A stretch of 22,651 nucleotides of DNA. It comes from DASUAO01 sp046484625 (GTDB lineage Bacteria > Actinomycetota > Acidimicrobiia > IMCC26256 > PALSA-555). The stretch lies in contig JAWOIO010000142.1 in the NCBI GenBank assembly GCA_046484625.1, positions 1 to 22,651 on the forward strand, in the 5' to 3' direction. Position 1 is the first letter of the stretch; every line of letters begins with the position of its first letter. The notes under the pieces are model-generated. The model was not told the DNA's origin. It made no database searches and was given only the letters and a program-made list of their open reading frames with translations. The position numbers and the translations under genes were made by a program. Shown piece by piece: positions 14,754 to 21,999 of this stretch.

Positions 14754-16382
14754 ATGGGACTGATGCTCGCTGACATCTGGGAAGGCGTGGCCGACGCGAT
14801 CCCCGACGAGGTCGCGCTCGTGCACGGCGACCGCCAGCTCACCTTCCGCGACTTCGACGACCGCGCCGCCCGCCTCGCGAGCGCGTTGGCTGCGGCCGGA
14901 CTCGGACCGCATTCGAAAGTCGGCCTCTTCCTCTACAACTCACCGGAGTACGCCGAGGCCCACTTCGCGGGATTCAAGATGCGCGCGGTGCCGGTCAACG
15001 TGAACTACCGCTATCTCGACGACGAGCTCGAGTACCTCCTCGACAACGCCGACTGCGAGGCGCTCGTGTACCACACGAGCCTCGGCGACCGGGTCGAGCG
15101 CGTCCGGGCGAAGCTCCCGGGCCTGCGGCTCCTGCTCGAGGTGGACGACGGGGGTGCGCACCGCGTCGAGGGCGCAGTCGAGTACGAGGACGCGATCGCG
15201 GCGCACGAGCCAGCGGCCCGCATCCCCCGCGAACCGGACGACACCTACATGGTCTACACGGGTGGGACCACCGGGATGCCCAAGGGCGTCATGTACGCGA
15301 TGGGCGCCTTCAGCGAGGCGTTCGCGGGATTCGCATCGACACCGATGGGCCGTGAGCCGTTCGGCTCGGTCGGCGAGATCGTGGACCTGGTGCGAGGCCA
15401 GCAGGCCGCCGGCACGCTCCAGACCGCGATGCCGTGCGCGCCCATGATGCACGCCGCCGGTATGTGGCTCGGCGTGATGTTGCCGCATCTCCTCGGTTCA
15501 CGGGTTGTCTTGTTGACGAAACCCTCCTTCGATGCGAACGAGCTCTGGGAGACCGTCGAGCGAGAGCACATCAACAGCCTCGTCATGGTCGGCGACGCCT
15601 TCGGGCGACCGATGCTGCGCGCGCTCGAAGACCGCGCGGCCAGCGGCACGCCCTACGACACGACATCGATGGTCGCGACGCTCTCCACCGGCGCCATGCT
15701 CTCCGCGCCGGTCAAAGAAGGGCTCCTCGAGCAGATCCCCCAGATGATCATCATCGACGCGCTCGGTTCGTCCGAAGGGGCGATGGCGCAGAACATCTCG
15801 ATGAAGGGCGGTACTGCCACGACCGCGGAGTTCCAGATGATGCCGGGCACGAAGGTGTTCGACGAGAACGACCAGGAGATCACCCCCGGGTCCGACGCCA
15901 CCGGCTTCGTGGCGGTGACCGGCGCGAACGTGCCCGTCGGGTACTACAAGGACGAGGCGAAGAGCGCACGCACCTTCCGCGAGATCGACGGGGTGCGGTA
16001 CTCGTTCCCCGGGGACATGGCCCGGGTCGAGGCGGACGGGACCGTCGTGCTGCTCGGCCGCGGGAGCGCCTGCATCAACACCGGCGGGGAGAAGGTGTTC
16101 CCCGAAGAGGTGGAGGAGGCCATCAAGACCGCCCCGGAGATCGAGGACTGTCTCGTCTTCGGTGTCGACGACGAGCGGTTCGGACAGCGTGTCGTGGGGG
16201 TCGTCTCGGCCCGTAGGGACGAGTCTGTCGACCCGGCTGCAGTCATCGAGCACACCAAGGCACGGCTCTCACACTTCAAGGTGCCGCGCGAAGTGGTGGT
16301 CGTCGAGCAGGTGCCGCGCGCCCCGAACGGCAAGGCGGACTACGGGACCGCGCGGACGCTCTTCACCGCTGCGTCGTCGTAG
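14754..16382 (+). CDS. Acyl-CoA synthetase / AMP-dependent CoA ligase (second of two)
   Basis: This 542-residue adenylate-forming enzyme has VYTGGTTGMPKGV (167-179), ALGSSEGA in the middle, LLGRGSACINTGGEKVFPEEVEEAI (hinge region) and a C-terminal NGKADYGTAR with the adenylation lysine at about 527. GlyGly in the phosphate loop (TGGTTG rather than TSGTTG) and the GSSEGA motif separate it from the first synthetase at 4760, so the two are unlikely to be recent duplicates. ATG 14754 has GGAGAGG about 10 bases upstream and is followed by LADIWEGVADAIPDEVALVHG, a normal FadD start. It is the last gene of the importer operon, which fits activation of the imported acid to its CoA ester. Its stop is 3 bp from that of the convergent ABM-like gene. 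Confidence 0.95.
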   Translation: MGLMLADIWEGVADAIPDEVALVHGDRQLTFRDFDDRAARLASALAAAGLGPHSKVGLFLYNSPEYAEAHFAGFKMRAVPVNVNYRYLDDELEYLLDNADCEALVYHTSLGDRVERVRAKLPGLRLLLEVDDGGAHRVEGAVEYEDAIAAHEPAARIPREPDDTYMVYTGGTTGMPKGVMYAMGAFSEAFAGFASTPMGREPFGSVGEIVDLVRGQQAAGTLQTAMPCAPMMHAAGMWLGVMLPHLLGSRVVLLTKPSFDANELWETVEREHINSLVMVGDAFGRPMLRALEDRAASGTPYDTTSMVATLSTGAMLSAPVKEGLLEQIPQMIIIDALGSSEGAMAQNISMKGGTATTAEFQMMPGTKVFDENDQEITPGSDATGFVAVTGANVPVGYYKDEAKSARTFREIDGVRYSFPGDMARVEADGTVVLLGRGSACINTGGEKVFPEEVEEAIKTAPEIEDCLVFGVDDERFGQRVVGVVSARRDESVDPAAVIEHTKARLSHFKVPREVVVVEQVPRAPNGKADYGTARTLFTAASS

Positions 16383-16385
16383 CGC

Positions 16386-16727
16386 TCAGCCCCACCACGA
16401 CGCGTCGGGGACCCCATCGGGACGGTAGACCGCGGCGCTGCGCACCACGTCGTGCTTGGCGACGTCCATCCCCCGGATGTCGGCCGAGCCGAGCAGCTCG
16501 AGCATCCCGCGGTAGTTCACGTGCGCGAAGTGTGCTTGCAGGCTCTCGGCATCGGTCCAGGCCTCGTGCACCCCGATCCGCTGCTCGTGGAGCGGATCGG
16601 GGGCGAAGGTGTAGGCGAGGCAGCCAGGCTCGTCCTCGCGTGTCCCCTGCTGGAGCGGTGCACTGGCGGCGAGCACCTCGGCGCGCTTGTCCGGATCGAC
16701 GTCGATCCAACCTACCAACACGATCAT
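16386..16727 (-). CDS. ABM-type small monooxygenase-like protein
   Basis: The 113-residue product resembles antibiotic biosynthesis monooxygenase (dimeric alpha-beta barrel) proteins. It has an opening strand MIVLVGWIDVDPDKRAEVL, then GTREDEPGCLAYTFAPDPL, RIGVHEAWTDAESLQAHFA and a final helix ending in MLELLG. Family members are small, often cofactor-free oxygenases or quinone/heme-acting proteins; no specific catalytic residue can be assigned here. ATG 16727 is used because the barrel strand begins there and AGGGG lies just upstream; the same frame stays open far upstream but only as a shadow of the preceding gene. Start and upstream stop overlap (ATGA, 16724-16727), so it is translated with the molybdopterin oxidoreductase. 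Confidence 0.85.
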   Translation of the reverse strand: MIVLVGWIDVDPDKRAEVLAASAPLQQGTREDEPGCLAYTFAPDPLHEQRIGVHEAWTDAESLQAHFAHVNYRGMLELLGSADIRGMDVAKHDVVRSAAVYRPDGVPDASWWG

Positions 16728-18874
16728 CCCCTGGCTCCGTTCGTCGAGTCCTTCTTCGCGACCGCCACCGGGATCGCACTCTGGACAGCCATGCCCGTGA
16801 TGGCATCGAAGCCGACCGTCGTCGTCACGAGTCGGTTCGTGGGGGCACCGATGTCGCGCACCTTGGCGTCGTCGAGCGACGCGTCGCCCCAGGAGTGGGA
16901 CATCGACACGACGCCTCGCTTGACGTCGGGCGCGCGCTCCGCGACCGCGGCCACCGATCCGTGCGGCGAGGTGATCTCGACCAGGTCCCCGGCGACGACG
17001 CCGAGCGCGGCCAGATCGTCGGGATGCATGTAGGCGGGGTTGGTCGTCCCCTTCGACCGCAGCACCGGGAGCTCGGTCCCGAGAGAGTTGACGACCGCCT
17101 TGAGGCGCCGGGAGACGAGCCGGAACGGGTAGTCCCCCGAACGGGCCCCGATGAGCCCGTCGGCACTCGTCGCCTCGGAGGCGACGTCGTCGATCTCGGC
17201 AACGATTGCCGCCGGGGCGAGCTCGAACCGGGCGGTGCACCCGGGATCGGCCGGTTGGGCCACGAGCGCACGCGCTTCGTGCACGACACCCCGCGCACCC
17301 CGGATCTCGTCGATGTCCATCCGTGCGGTCGCGTAGACCCGGTCGATGACGACGTGATCGTCGGGTGCCTCCTCCTCGGTGAGGTCGCCCCCCGGGAGGA
17401 CGAGCGGTGTCCCCATCCGACGGGCGAGCCCGAGGAAGATCTCCCACTCGGCGACGACGTCGCCGACCGGCGCGACGACGGCGTCGGTGTAGTTCGTGTA
17501 CGGCGCCGAGAACCACCGATCCATGAGGTGCGGGACGTCGGCGCGTTCCAGCGACAGCCGAGGTGCGAGCACGTAGTCGGCTGCCTCTGCGGTCGGCGTC
17601 ATCCGATGGTCGATGACGACCAGCAGCTCGAGATCGCGCAATGCGCGCATCGTGAGCTCCTGGTCGGGCCATGCCACCGCCGGGTTGCCACCGTTGACGA
17701 TCAATGCCCGAACCTGACCGTCACCGGGCTCGAGGATCTCCTCGGCGAGCGCGCTGGTCACCATCTCGCCGCCGTACCCGCGGAGTCCCCGCACCCTCTG
17801 CTCGGGCCCGCGGCGCAGATCCATCGGCGCCACGACCTGGGCCCGCTTCGGTGTCTCCGGGTACAGGAACCAACCCGGTCCGATGTGGTCCCCCTCGCGG
17901 TTCACGCGTCCGCACACGATGTTGAGCGCCAGCGTGAGGTGCTCGGTCAGGCTCGAGTGCGGCGCCATGCTCGGGCCCGTGCCCGTACCGGCCGTGCCCC
18001 GTCTCCCGCCGGCGAACAGGTGGGCCGCCGCGACGACGTCGTCGGCGGGGACCTGGCACCGTGTCGCGACCGTGTCGAGGTCGAACGCGGCGATCGCGTC
18101 GGCGAACGCATCCAGGTCCGCGACCCATCGTTCGCAGAACTCGACGTCGTGGAGACCGTTCTGGAGCACCACGTTGACGATCCCGGCGAGCAACGTCGGG
18201 TCCTCGCCCGGGCGGACCTGGAGGTGGAGGTCGGCGAAGCCGGCCAGCTCGGTGTGACGCGGGTCGACGACGACGAGCTTCATTCCCCGGTCGCGGGCGC
18301 GGCGCATCTCGACGAACGGGTTCGTCCCCTGCAGCCCGCCCGCGGGCGCATAGCTCGAGACCATCGGGTTGTAGCCGATGGCCATCAGCACGTCGGCGTC
18401 GCGGAAGTCCTGGTAGCCGGCCTCCCACAACCCGATCCGGGCCGGTGCGGTCACCTTCGCCGGCTGATCGATGGTCAACGACGTGTAGTACTGGCGCGAC
18501 CCGAATCCCTTGAGCCACGCCCGCGCGGTCGCCGCCGCGCACGAGCTCTGGTAGCCACCGGTGCCGGTGTAGACCGCGACGGCGCGCGGGCCGTGGCGAT
18601 CGATGACGGCGTTCACCGCCCGCGTGATCTCGTCGAGCGCGGTGGGCGTGGTGATCGCCTCGAAGTGCCCGTCCGGGGCGCGCCGCAGGGGCCGGTCGAG
18701 GCGATCAGGGTGGTGGATCTGATCGGGGAGCTGGCGTCCCTTGATGCACGTGTAGCCCTCGAAGAGCGGGTCGTCGGTGACGCCGCGCACGTCCACCACC
18801 CGGCCCGCGTCCACCTCGACCTCGATCGGGCATGCCGCATGACAGATGCGACAGAACGACCGGGTCGTCTCCAT
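16724..18874 (-). CDS. Molybdopterin oxidoreductase with N-terminal 4Fe-4S motif
   Basis: The 716-residue protein has the bis-MGD (DMSO-reductase family) layout. A [4Fe-4S] site Cys8-x2-Cys11-x3-Cys15-x27-Cys43 is followed by IKGRQLP. The central domains have VLMAIGYNPMVSS (162-174), VVVDPRHTELAGFADLHLQVRPGEDP (201-226) and GTGPSMAPHSSLTEHLTLALNIVCGRVNREGDH. The C-terminal molybdopterin-binding domain starts near YPFRLVSRRL and holds TTNPAYMHPDDLAALGVVAGDLVEI. No twin-arginine signal is seen, so it is cytoplasmic. Around the expected molybdenum ligand the sequence is YYTSLTIDQPAK (129-140), with no Cys or Sec; Ser, Thr or Asp could serve (uncertain). ATG 18874 (GAGGG 5 bases upstream) is preferred over the adjacent GTG 18877; the start shares a base with the SDR stop (TGATG). 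Substrate unknown. Confidence 0.93.
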   Translation of the reverse strand: METTRSFCRICHAACPIEVEVDAGRVVDVRGVTDDPLFEGYTCIKGRQLPDQIHHPDRLDRPLRRAPDGHFEAITTPTALDEITRAVNAVIDRHGPRAVAVYTGTGGYQSSCAAATARAWLKGFGSRQYYTSLTIDQPAKVTAPARIGLWEAGYQDFRDADVLMAIGYNPMVSSYAPAGGLQGTNPFVEMRRARDRGMKLVVVDPRHTELAGFADLHLQVRPGEDPTLLAGIVNVVLQNGLHDVEFCERWVADLDAFADAIAAFDLDTVATRCQVPADDVVAAAHLFAGGRRGTAGTGTGPSMAPHSSLTEHLTLALNIVCGRVNREGDHIGPGWFLYPETPKRAQVVAPMDLRRGPEQRVRGLRGYGGEMVTSALAEEILEPGDGQVRALIVNGGNPAVAWPDQELTMRALRDLELLVVIDHRMTPTAEAADYVLAPRLSLERADVPHLMDRWFSAPYTNYTDAVVAPVGDVVAEWEIFLGLARRMGTPLVLPGGDLTEEEAPDDHVVIDRVYATARMDIDEIRGARGVVHEARALVAQPADPGCTARFELAPAAIVAEIDDVASEATSADGLIGARSGDYPFRLVSRRLKAVVNSLGTELPVLRSKGTTNPAYMHPDDLAALGVVAGDLVEITSPHGSVAAVAERAPDVKRGVVSMSHSWGDASLDDAKVRDIGAPTNRLVTTTVGFDAITGMAVQSAIPVAVAKKDSTNGARG

Positions 18875-19725
18875 CACAGCCCTCGGCGACCGGCTTCGCG
18901 CATCATGTCGGCCTCACCACCGGCAAAGAGCCCCGGACCGCCCCCACTGGTCTGCCCGGCGTCGGCGACGAGACAGTGGCCCGAGATGTACGCGGCGTCT
19001 TCGCTCGCGAGGAACGCCGCGGCGGCGGCGATGTCGTCCGGCACGCCGCCGCGACCGATCGGCGAGACGGCCTCGATGAAGTCGTGGGCGGCAGCCACGG
19101 CGTCCGGATCGTTGTGGATCGCCGCCGCGGTCATCGGCGTCGCGATGTTGCCCGCTGCGATCGCGTTCACCCGGATCCCGTGCTGTCCCAGCTCCGAAGC
19201 CACCGATCGGGTGATTCCGATCACCGCGTGCTTCGCGGCGGTGTAGGCGTGCGGGCCCAGGCCCCCGACGAGCCCTGCGGTGCTCGACATGCTGAGGATG
19301 CTCCCTGTACGCCGGGGGGCCATCACCCGAGCGCCGTGTTTCATCCCGAGGAACACCCCTCGCAACAGCACCGCGATCGTCTCGTCCCACGCCTCGACCG
19401 GTGTCTCCGCGATGGGGCCGATCGCCCCGACGATGCCGGCGTTGTTGAAGACGATGTCGAGCTGACCGAACTCCGAGACGGCGAGATCGACCGCGGCCGC
19501 GACGTCGGCTTCGACCGAGACGTCGGTCCTGGTGAATCGCACCGCGTCCCCGAGCTCCTCGGCCAGCGCGGTCCCGAGGTCGGCCTGCAGGTCGGCCGCG
19601 ACGCACACCGCGCCCTCGGCGAGGAAGCGACGAACCGTCGCTTCGCCGATCCCGCTCGCACCTCCGGTGACGAGGGCGACCTTGCCGTCGAGCCGTCGAC
19701 GGTCGGACGCGTGTGATCCGGTCAT
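18874..19725 (-). CDS. SDR family oxidoreductase
   Basis: The 283-residue classical SDR has TGGASGIG (about 20-27), FNNAGIVG, a Ser in LSMSSTAGL exactly 13 residues before the Tyr of YTAAK, then INAIAAGNIATPMT-like sequence (RVNAIAAGNIATP) and FLASEDAAYISGH. The tail of about 25 residues (SGGGPGLFAGGEADMMREAGRRGL region) extends past the usual end. ATG 19725 is preferred: the extra sequence of the longer frame runs into the divergent gene. No ribosome site is seen and the divergent gap is only 45 bp, so a leaderless message is likely. It is the first gene of the SDR-molybdopterin oxidoreductase-ABM operon. A coupled alcohol/ketone redox step beside the molybdenum enzyme is the natural reading (inference). 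Confidence 0.93.
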   Translation of the reverse strand: MTGSHASDRRRLDGKVALVTGGASGIGEATVRRFLAEGAVCVAADLQADLGTALAEELGDAVRFTRTDVSVEADVAAAVDLAVSEFGQLDIVFNNAGIVGAIGPIAETPVEAWDETIAVLLRGVFLGMKHGARVMAPRRTGSILSMSSTAGLVGGLGPHAYTAAKHAVIGITRSVASELGQHGIRVNAIAAGNIATPMTAAAIHNDPDAVAAAHDFIEAVSPIGRGGVPDDIAAAAAFLASEDAAYISGHCLVADAGQTSGGGPGLFAGGEADMMREAGRRGL

Positions 19726-19742
19726 CGCAGGAACGCTAGTAG

Positions 19743-19763
19743 CCTCCGGAGCCATGCCGGAGG
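19743..19763. promoter_or_regulatory. Inverted repeat covering the SnoaL-like gene's ribosome site
   Basis: CCTCCGG (19743-19749) and CCGGAGG (19757-19763) are reverse complements with a 7-base spacer, in the 45-bp gap between the divergent starts 19725 and 19771. The right arm contains the GGAGG ribosome site of the + strand gene. It could be a DNA operator or, if transcribed, a stem that hides the ribosome site. Confidence 0.4.
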
Positions 19764-19770
19764 GCCGCAC

Positions 19771-20208
19771 GTGAGCGATCTCGACGCGATCCGCGAGCTG
19801 GTGCATCGGTCGTCGGATGCCGTCTGTCGACGCGACACCGAGACCTGGAGCGGCACCTGGGCACCCGATGGCATCTGGGACATCGGCAACGGTCCCGTCG
19901 AGGGACGCGACGCCGTGACCGCGGCGTGGGTCGAGGCGATGAGCGGGTTCTCCGCCGTGGTCCAGACCGTCCTCAACGGCACCGCGTCGTGCACCGGCAC
20001 GGCGGGCTCCGGTCGGTGGCACTTCCAGGAGTACTTCGTCGTCGACGGCGGCGATCCCGGCATGCTGTTCGGTGCCTACGACGACGACTACGTCCGCCTC
20101 GACGCGGGCTGGCACTTCCAGCGACGCCTGCTGACGGTGTACTACCTCGGCGCCCCGGACCTCACCGGCTGGTTCAACCCCGAGTCCCGCCCCCCGGCCA
20201 CCGGGTGA
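19771..20208 (+). CDS. SnoaL-like (NTF2-fold) protein, first copy
   Basis: The 145-residue product opens with AIRELVHRSSDAVCRRDTETWSGTWAPDGIWDIG, the standard SnoaL/NTF2-like start with a long helix and a Trp-rich strand. EGRDAVTAAWVEAM, HFQEYFVVDG and GWHFQRRLLTVYYLG follow. Such alpha+beta cone proteins include polyketide cyclases, ketosteroid isomerase-type enzymes, dehydratases and ligand-binding proteins, so the reaction is open. The GTG at 19771 follows GGAGGG with 7 bases between. It is 7 bp before the LLM-class gene and on the same strand. It is divergent from the SDR-molybdopterin oxidoreductase operon. Confidence 0.82.
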   Translation: MSDLDAIRELVHRSSDAVCRRDTETWSGTWAPDGIWDIGNGPVEGRDAVTAAWVEAMSGFSAVVQTVLNGTASCTGTAGSGRWHFQEYFVVDGGDPGMLFGAYDDDYVRLDAGWHFQRRLLTVYYLGAPDLTGWFNPESRPPATG

Positions 20209-20215
20209 TGCGCGC

Positions 20216-21184
20216 ATGAGCACCCATCCGTTCCGCTTCGCGGTGCAGGCGTACGCACCCGAGTCGCCCGACGCGTGGCGGACGTTGGCGCGCCGGGCCG
20301 AGTCACTCGGGTACTCGGCCTTCCACCTCGCCGACCACTACATCGGGCCCGGCCCGGCCCTCGACCCCACCAACCACCCGGTCCAGGTCGTCGCGGCGAT
20401 CCCGGCGATGGCCGTTGCCGCCGAGGCGACGTCCACGATCGCGATCGGGGCACGCGTGCTCTGCGTCGACTACCACCAGCCGGTCGTGCTGGCCAAGGAG
20501 CTCGCGACGATCGCCTGGTTCGCGGGCGGCCGGCTCGAGGTGGGGCTCGGTGCGGGGTGGCTCGAGGCGGAGTACGACGCCATGGGCATCCCCTTCGATC
20601 CGGCCCCGACCCGGATCGAACGTCTCGCCGAGACGACGGCATTGATGCGCGCCTACTTCACGGGTGGCGAGATGGACGTCTCGGGGACGCACGTCCGCGC
20701 CCACGGCTTCACCGCGGTCCCGGAGCCGCCGCAGGAACCGCTCGTGATGCTCGGAGGCGGCTCGCCGCGCGTCCTGCGCATGGCCGGTGCGCTCGCCGAC
20801 ATCGTGAGCATCAACTTCGACAACCGGTCGGGGCGGATCGGCCCCGAAGGCTTCACCTCGGGGACCGCCGAACGAACCGACGAGAAGCTCGGATGGGTCC
20901 GCGAAGGAGCGGGCGACCGCTACGACGAGATCGAGCTCGAGATCGCGTCGTACTTCACGATGGTCAGCGACGACGCGGATTCGGTTCGCAACGGGATGGC
21001 GTCGATGTTCCAGATGACGCCCGAGCAGCTCGCCGAGCACCCGCACACCCTGATCGGCTCGGTCGACGAGATCGCCGAGACGTTGGTCGCTCGGCGGGAG
21101 CGGTTCGGCATCGCCTACGTGACGGTCGGTGTCGAGGCGCTCGAGGCGTTCGCACCGGTGGTCGCCATGCTCGCAGGGACATGA
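20216..21184 (+). CDS. LLM-class (luciferase-like) oxidoreductase, probably F420-dependent
   Basis: The 322-residue protein is a TIM-barrel luciferase-like enzyme. It starts FRFAVQAYAPESPDAWRTLARRAESLGYSAFHLADHY (about 6-42), then TSTIAIGARVLCVDYHQPVVLAKELATI, GGRLEVGLGAGWLEAEYDAMGIPF, PLVMLGGGSPRVLRMAGALADIVSIN and an HTLIGSVDEIAETL ending. This pattern matches the actinobacterial F420-dependent group typified by mycobacterial MSMEG_2516-like proteins, rather than FMN luciferases; cofactor choice is inference. It would oxidise or reduce an alcohol, ketone or imine in the cytoplasm. ATG 20216 is 7 bp after the SnoaL-like stop, and its own stop overlaps the second SnoaL-like start (ATGA). The two SnoaL-like genes flank it in one transcript. 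Confidence 0.92.
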   Translation: MSTHPFRFAVQAYAPESPDAWRTLARRAESLGYSAFHLADHYIGPGPALDPTNHPVQVVAAIPAMAVAAEATSTIAIGARVLCVDYHQPVVLAKELATIAWFAGGRLEVGLGAGWLEAEYDAMGIPFDPAPTRIERLAETTALMRAYFTGGEMDVSGTHVRAHGFTAVPEPPQEPLVMLGGGSPRVLRMAGALADIVSINFDNRSGRIGPEGFTSGTAERTDEKLGWVREGAGDRYDEIELEIASYFTMVSDDADSVRNGMASMFQMTPEQLAEHPHTLIGSVDEIAETLVARRERFGIAYVTVGVEALEAFAPVVAMLAGT

Positions 21185-21627
21185 GCGACTCGCTCGAGAC
21201 CACGGTCCGCACGCTCGCCGACGAGCGGTCGATCATCGGGCTGGTGGTGCGCTATTGCCGCGCGGTCGACGCCCGCGACTACGCCGCGCTGCGCGACGTG
21301 TTCGCGCCCGACGCGACTGCCCGCTTGGGCGACGACGACGCGGTCGGCGTCGAGGCGATCATCGAGCGGTGCCGGCGCACCCTCGACCCGTGTGACGCGA
21401 CGCAGCACCTCGTCGGCGGGCACCTCGTCGACGTCGACGGCGACACTGCCACTGCCGAGTGCGACCTCCAGGCCCAGCACGTCCGCAAGCGGACCGAGGG
21501 CGGATCGAGGTTCCTGCTCGGCGGGCGCTACCGCGACCGCCTCGTGCGCACCCCTGCGGGCTGGCGCATCACGCACCGCGATCTCGACTTCGTGTGGTTC
21601 TCGGGCAACCCCGCCGTCCTGGACTGA
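21181..21627 (+). CDS. SnoaL-like (NTF2-fold) protein, second copy
   Basis: The 148-residue product has the SnoaL_4-like layout: a first helix ADERSIIGLVVRYCRAVDARDYAALRDVFAPDATARLG, then GVEAIIERCRRTLDPCDATQHLVGGHLVDVDGDTATAECDLQAQHV, RFLLGGRYRDRLVRTPAGWRITHRDLDFVWFSGN. These sheets match the bile-acid-dehydratase/isomerase-like branch more clearly than the first copy, though that is only a family resemblance. ATG 21181 overlaps the LLM stop by 4 bp. It ends 40 bp before the next gene, with a palindrome in the gap, so it is likely the last gene of its unit. It differs clearly from the first SnoaL-like protein, so they are not a fresh duplication. Confidence 0.88.
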   Translation: MSDSLETTVRTLADERSIIGLVVRYCRAVDARDYAALRDVFAPDATARLGDDDAVGVEAIIERCRRTLDPCDATQHLVGGHLVDVDGDTATAECDLQAQHVRKRTEGGSRFLLGGRYRDRLVRTPAGWRITHRDLDFVWFSGNPAVLD

Positions 21628-21642
21628 GCCCGACCCGGTCCA

Positions 21643-21656
21643 ATTGACCGGTCAGT
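21643..21656. promoter_or_regulatory. Palindromic operator-like site before the NIPSNAP-like gene
   Basis: ATTGACCGGTCAGT holds the perfect 10-bp palindrome TGACCGGTCA (21645-21654). It shares ATTGACCGRTCA with the site at 4730-4743, 17 kb away. It ends 11 bases before ATG 21668, so a protein bound here would cover the promoter. This suggests the NIPSNAP-like and Rieske genes form their own unit under the same regulator as the acyl-CoA dehydrogenase/synthetase pair. Confidence 0.55.
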
Positions 21657-21667
21657 ATGCTCCGGGC

Positions 21668-21988
21668 ATGCCCGGTTCCCGCCCGCCCTGCCTCCACGTC
21701 ACCATGAAGATCCAGCCCGGTCAGATGGCCCGCTTCACCGCGGTCATGGCCGAGATGGTGCCGGCCCTGGAGGAACGGGGATGGACGCTGCTCGGGGCGT
21801 GGTCCAACCTCATCGGGCGCCTCGACACGGTGGTCGACCTGTGGGAGGTCGAGGACGCGAACGCCGTCCGGTCGACCCTCGTCGCCGCGGCCGGGCACCC
21901 CGACTTCCCCCGCTGGTACCAGGAGCTCAGCGAGGTGGTCGTCGAGGAGACGCTCCAGCTCATGCTGCCGCTCCCCTACATGCACTGA
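21668..21988 (+). CDS. NIPSNAP-like small protein
   Basis: The 106-residue product has a NIPSNAP/dimeric alpha-beta-barrel look: LHVTMKIQPGQMARFTAVMAEMVPALEERGWTLLGAWSNLIGRLDTVVDLWEVEDANAV, then a helix with HPDFPRWYQELSEVVVEETLQLMLPLPY. NIPSNAP-domain proteins have no settled enzymatic role; in actinobacterial clusters they often sit beside oxygenases. ATG 21668 is taken as start because conserved sequence begins about ten codons later; ATG 21704 is a shorter alternative. There is no clear ribosome site, so the mRNA may be leaderless, with the promoter at the palindrome. A GAGGAGA site and 11 bp separate it from the following Rieske gene, with which it is surely co-transcribed. Confidence 0.78.
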   Translation: MPGSRPPCLHVTMKIQPGQMARFTAVMAEMVPALEERGWTLLGAWSNLIGRLDTVVDLWEVEDANAVRSTLVAAAGHPDFPRWYQELSEVVVEETLQLMLPLPYMH

Positions 21989-21999
21989 GGAGACACCCG

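Noticed and set aside
16532..19246. Very long open frame on the + strand (904 codons) opposite the molybdopterin oxidoreductase
   Set aside because: It is Arg/Gly/Pro/His-rich with no recognisable domain and lies antisense to a protein with clear cofactor motifs. Long antisense frames are normal in DNA this GC-rich.
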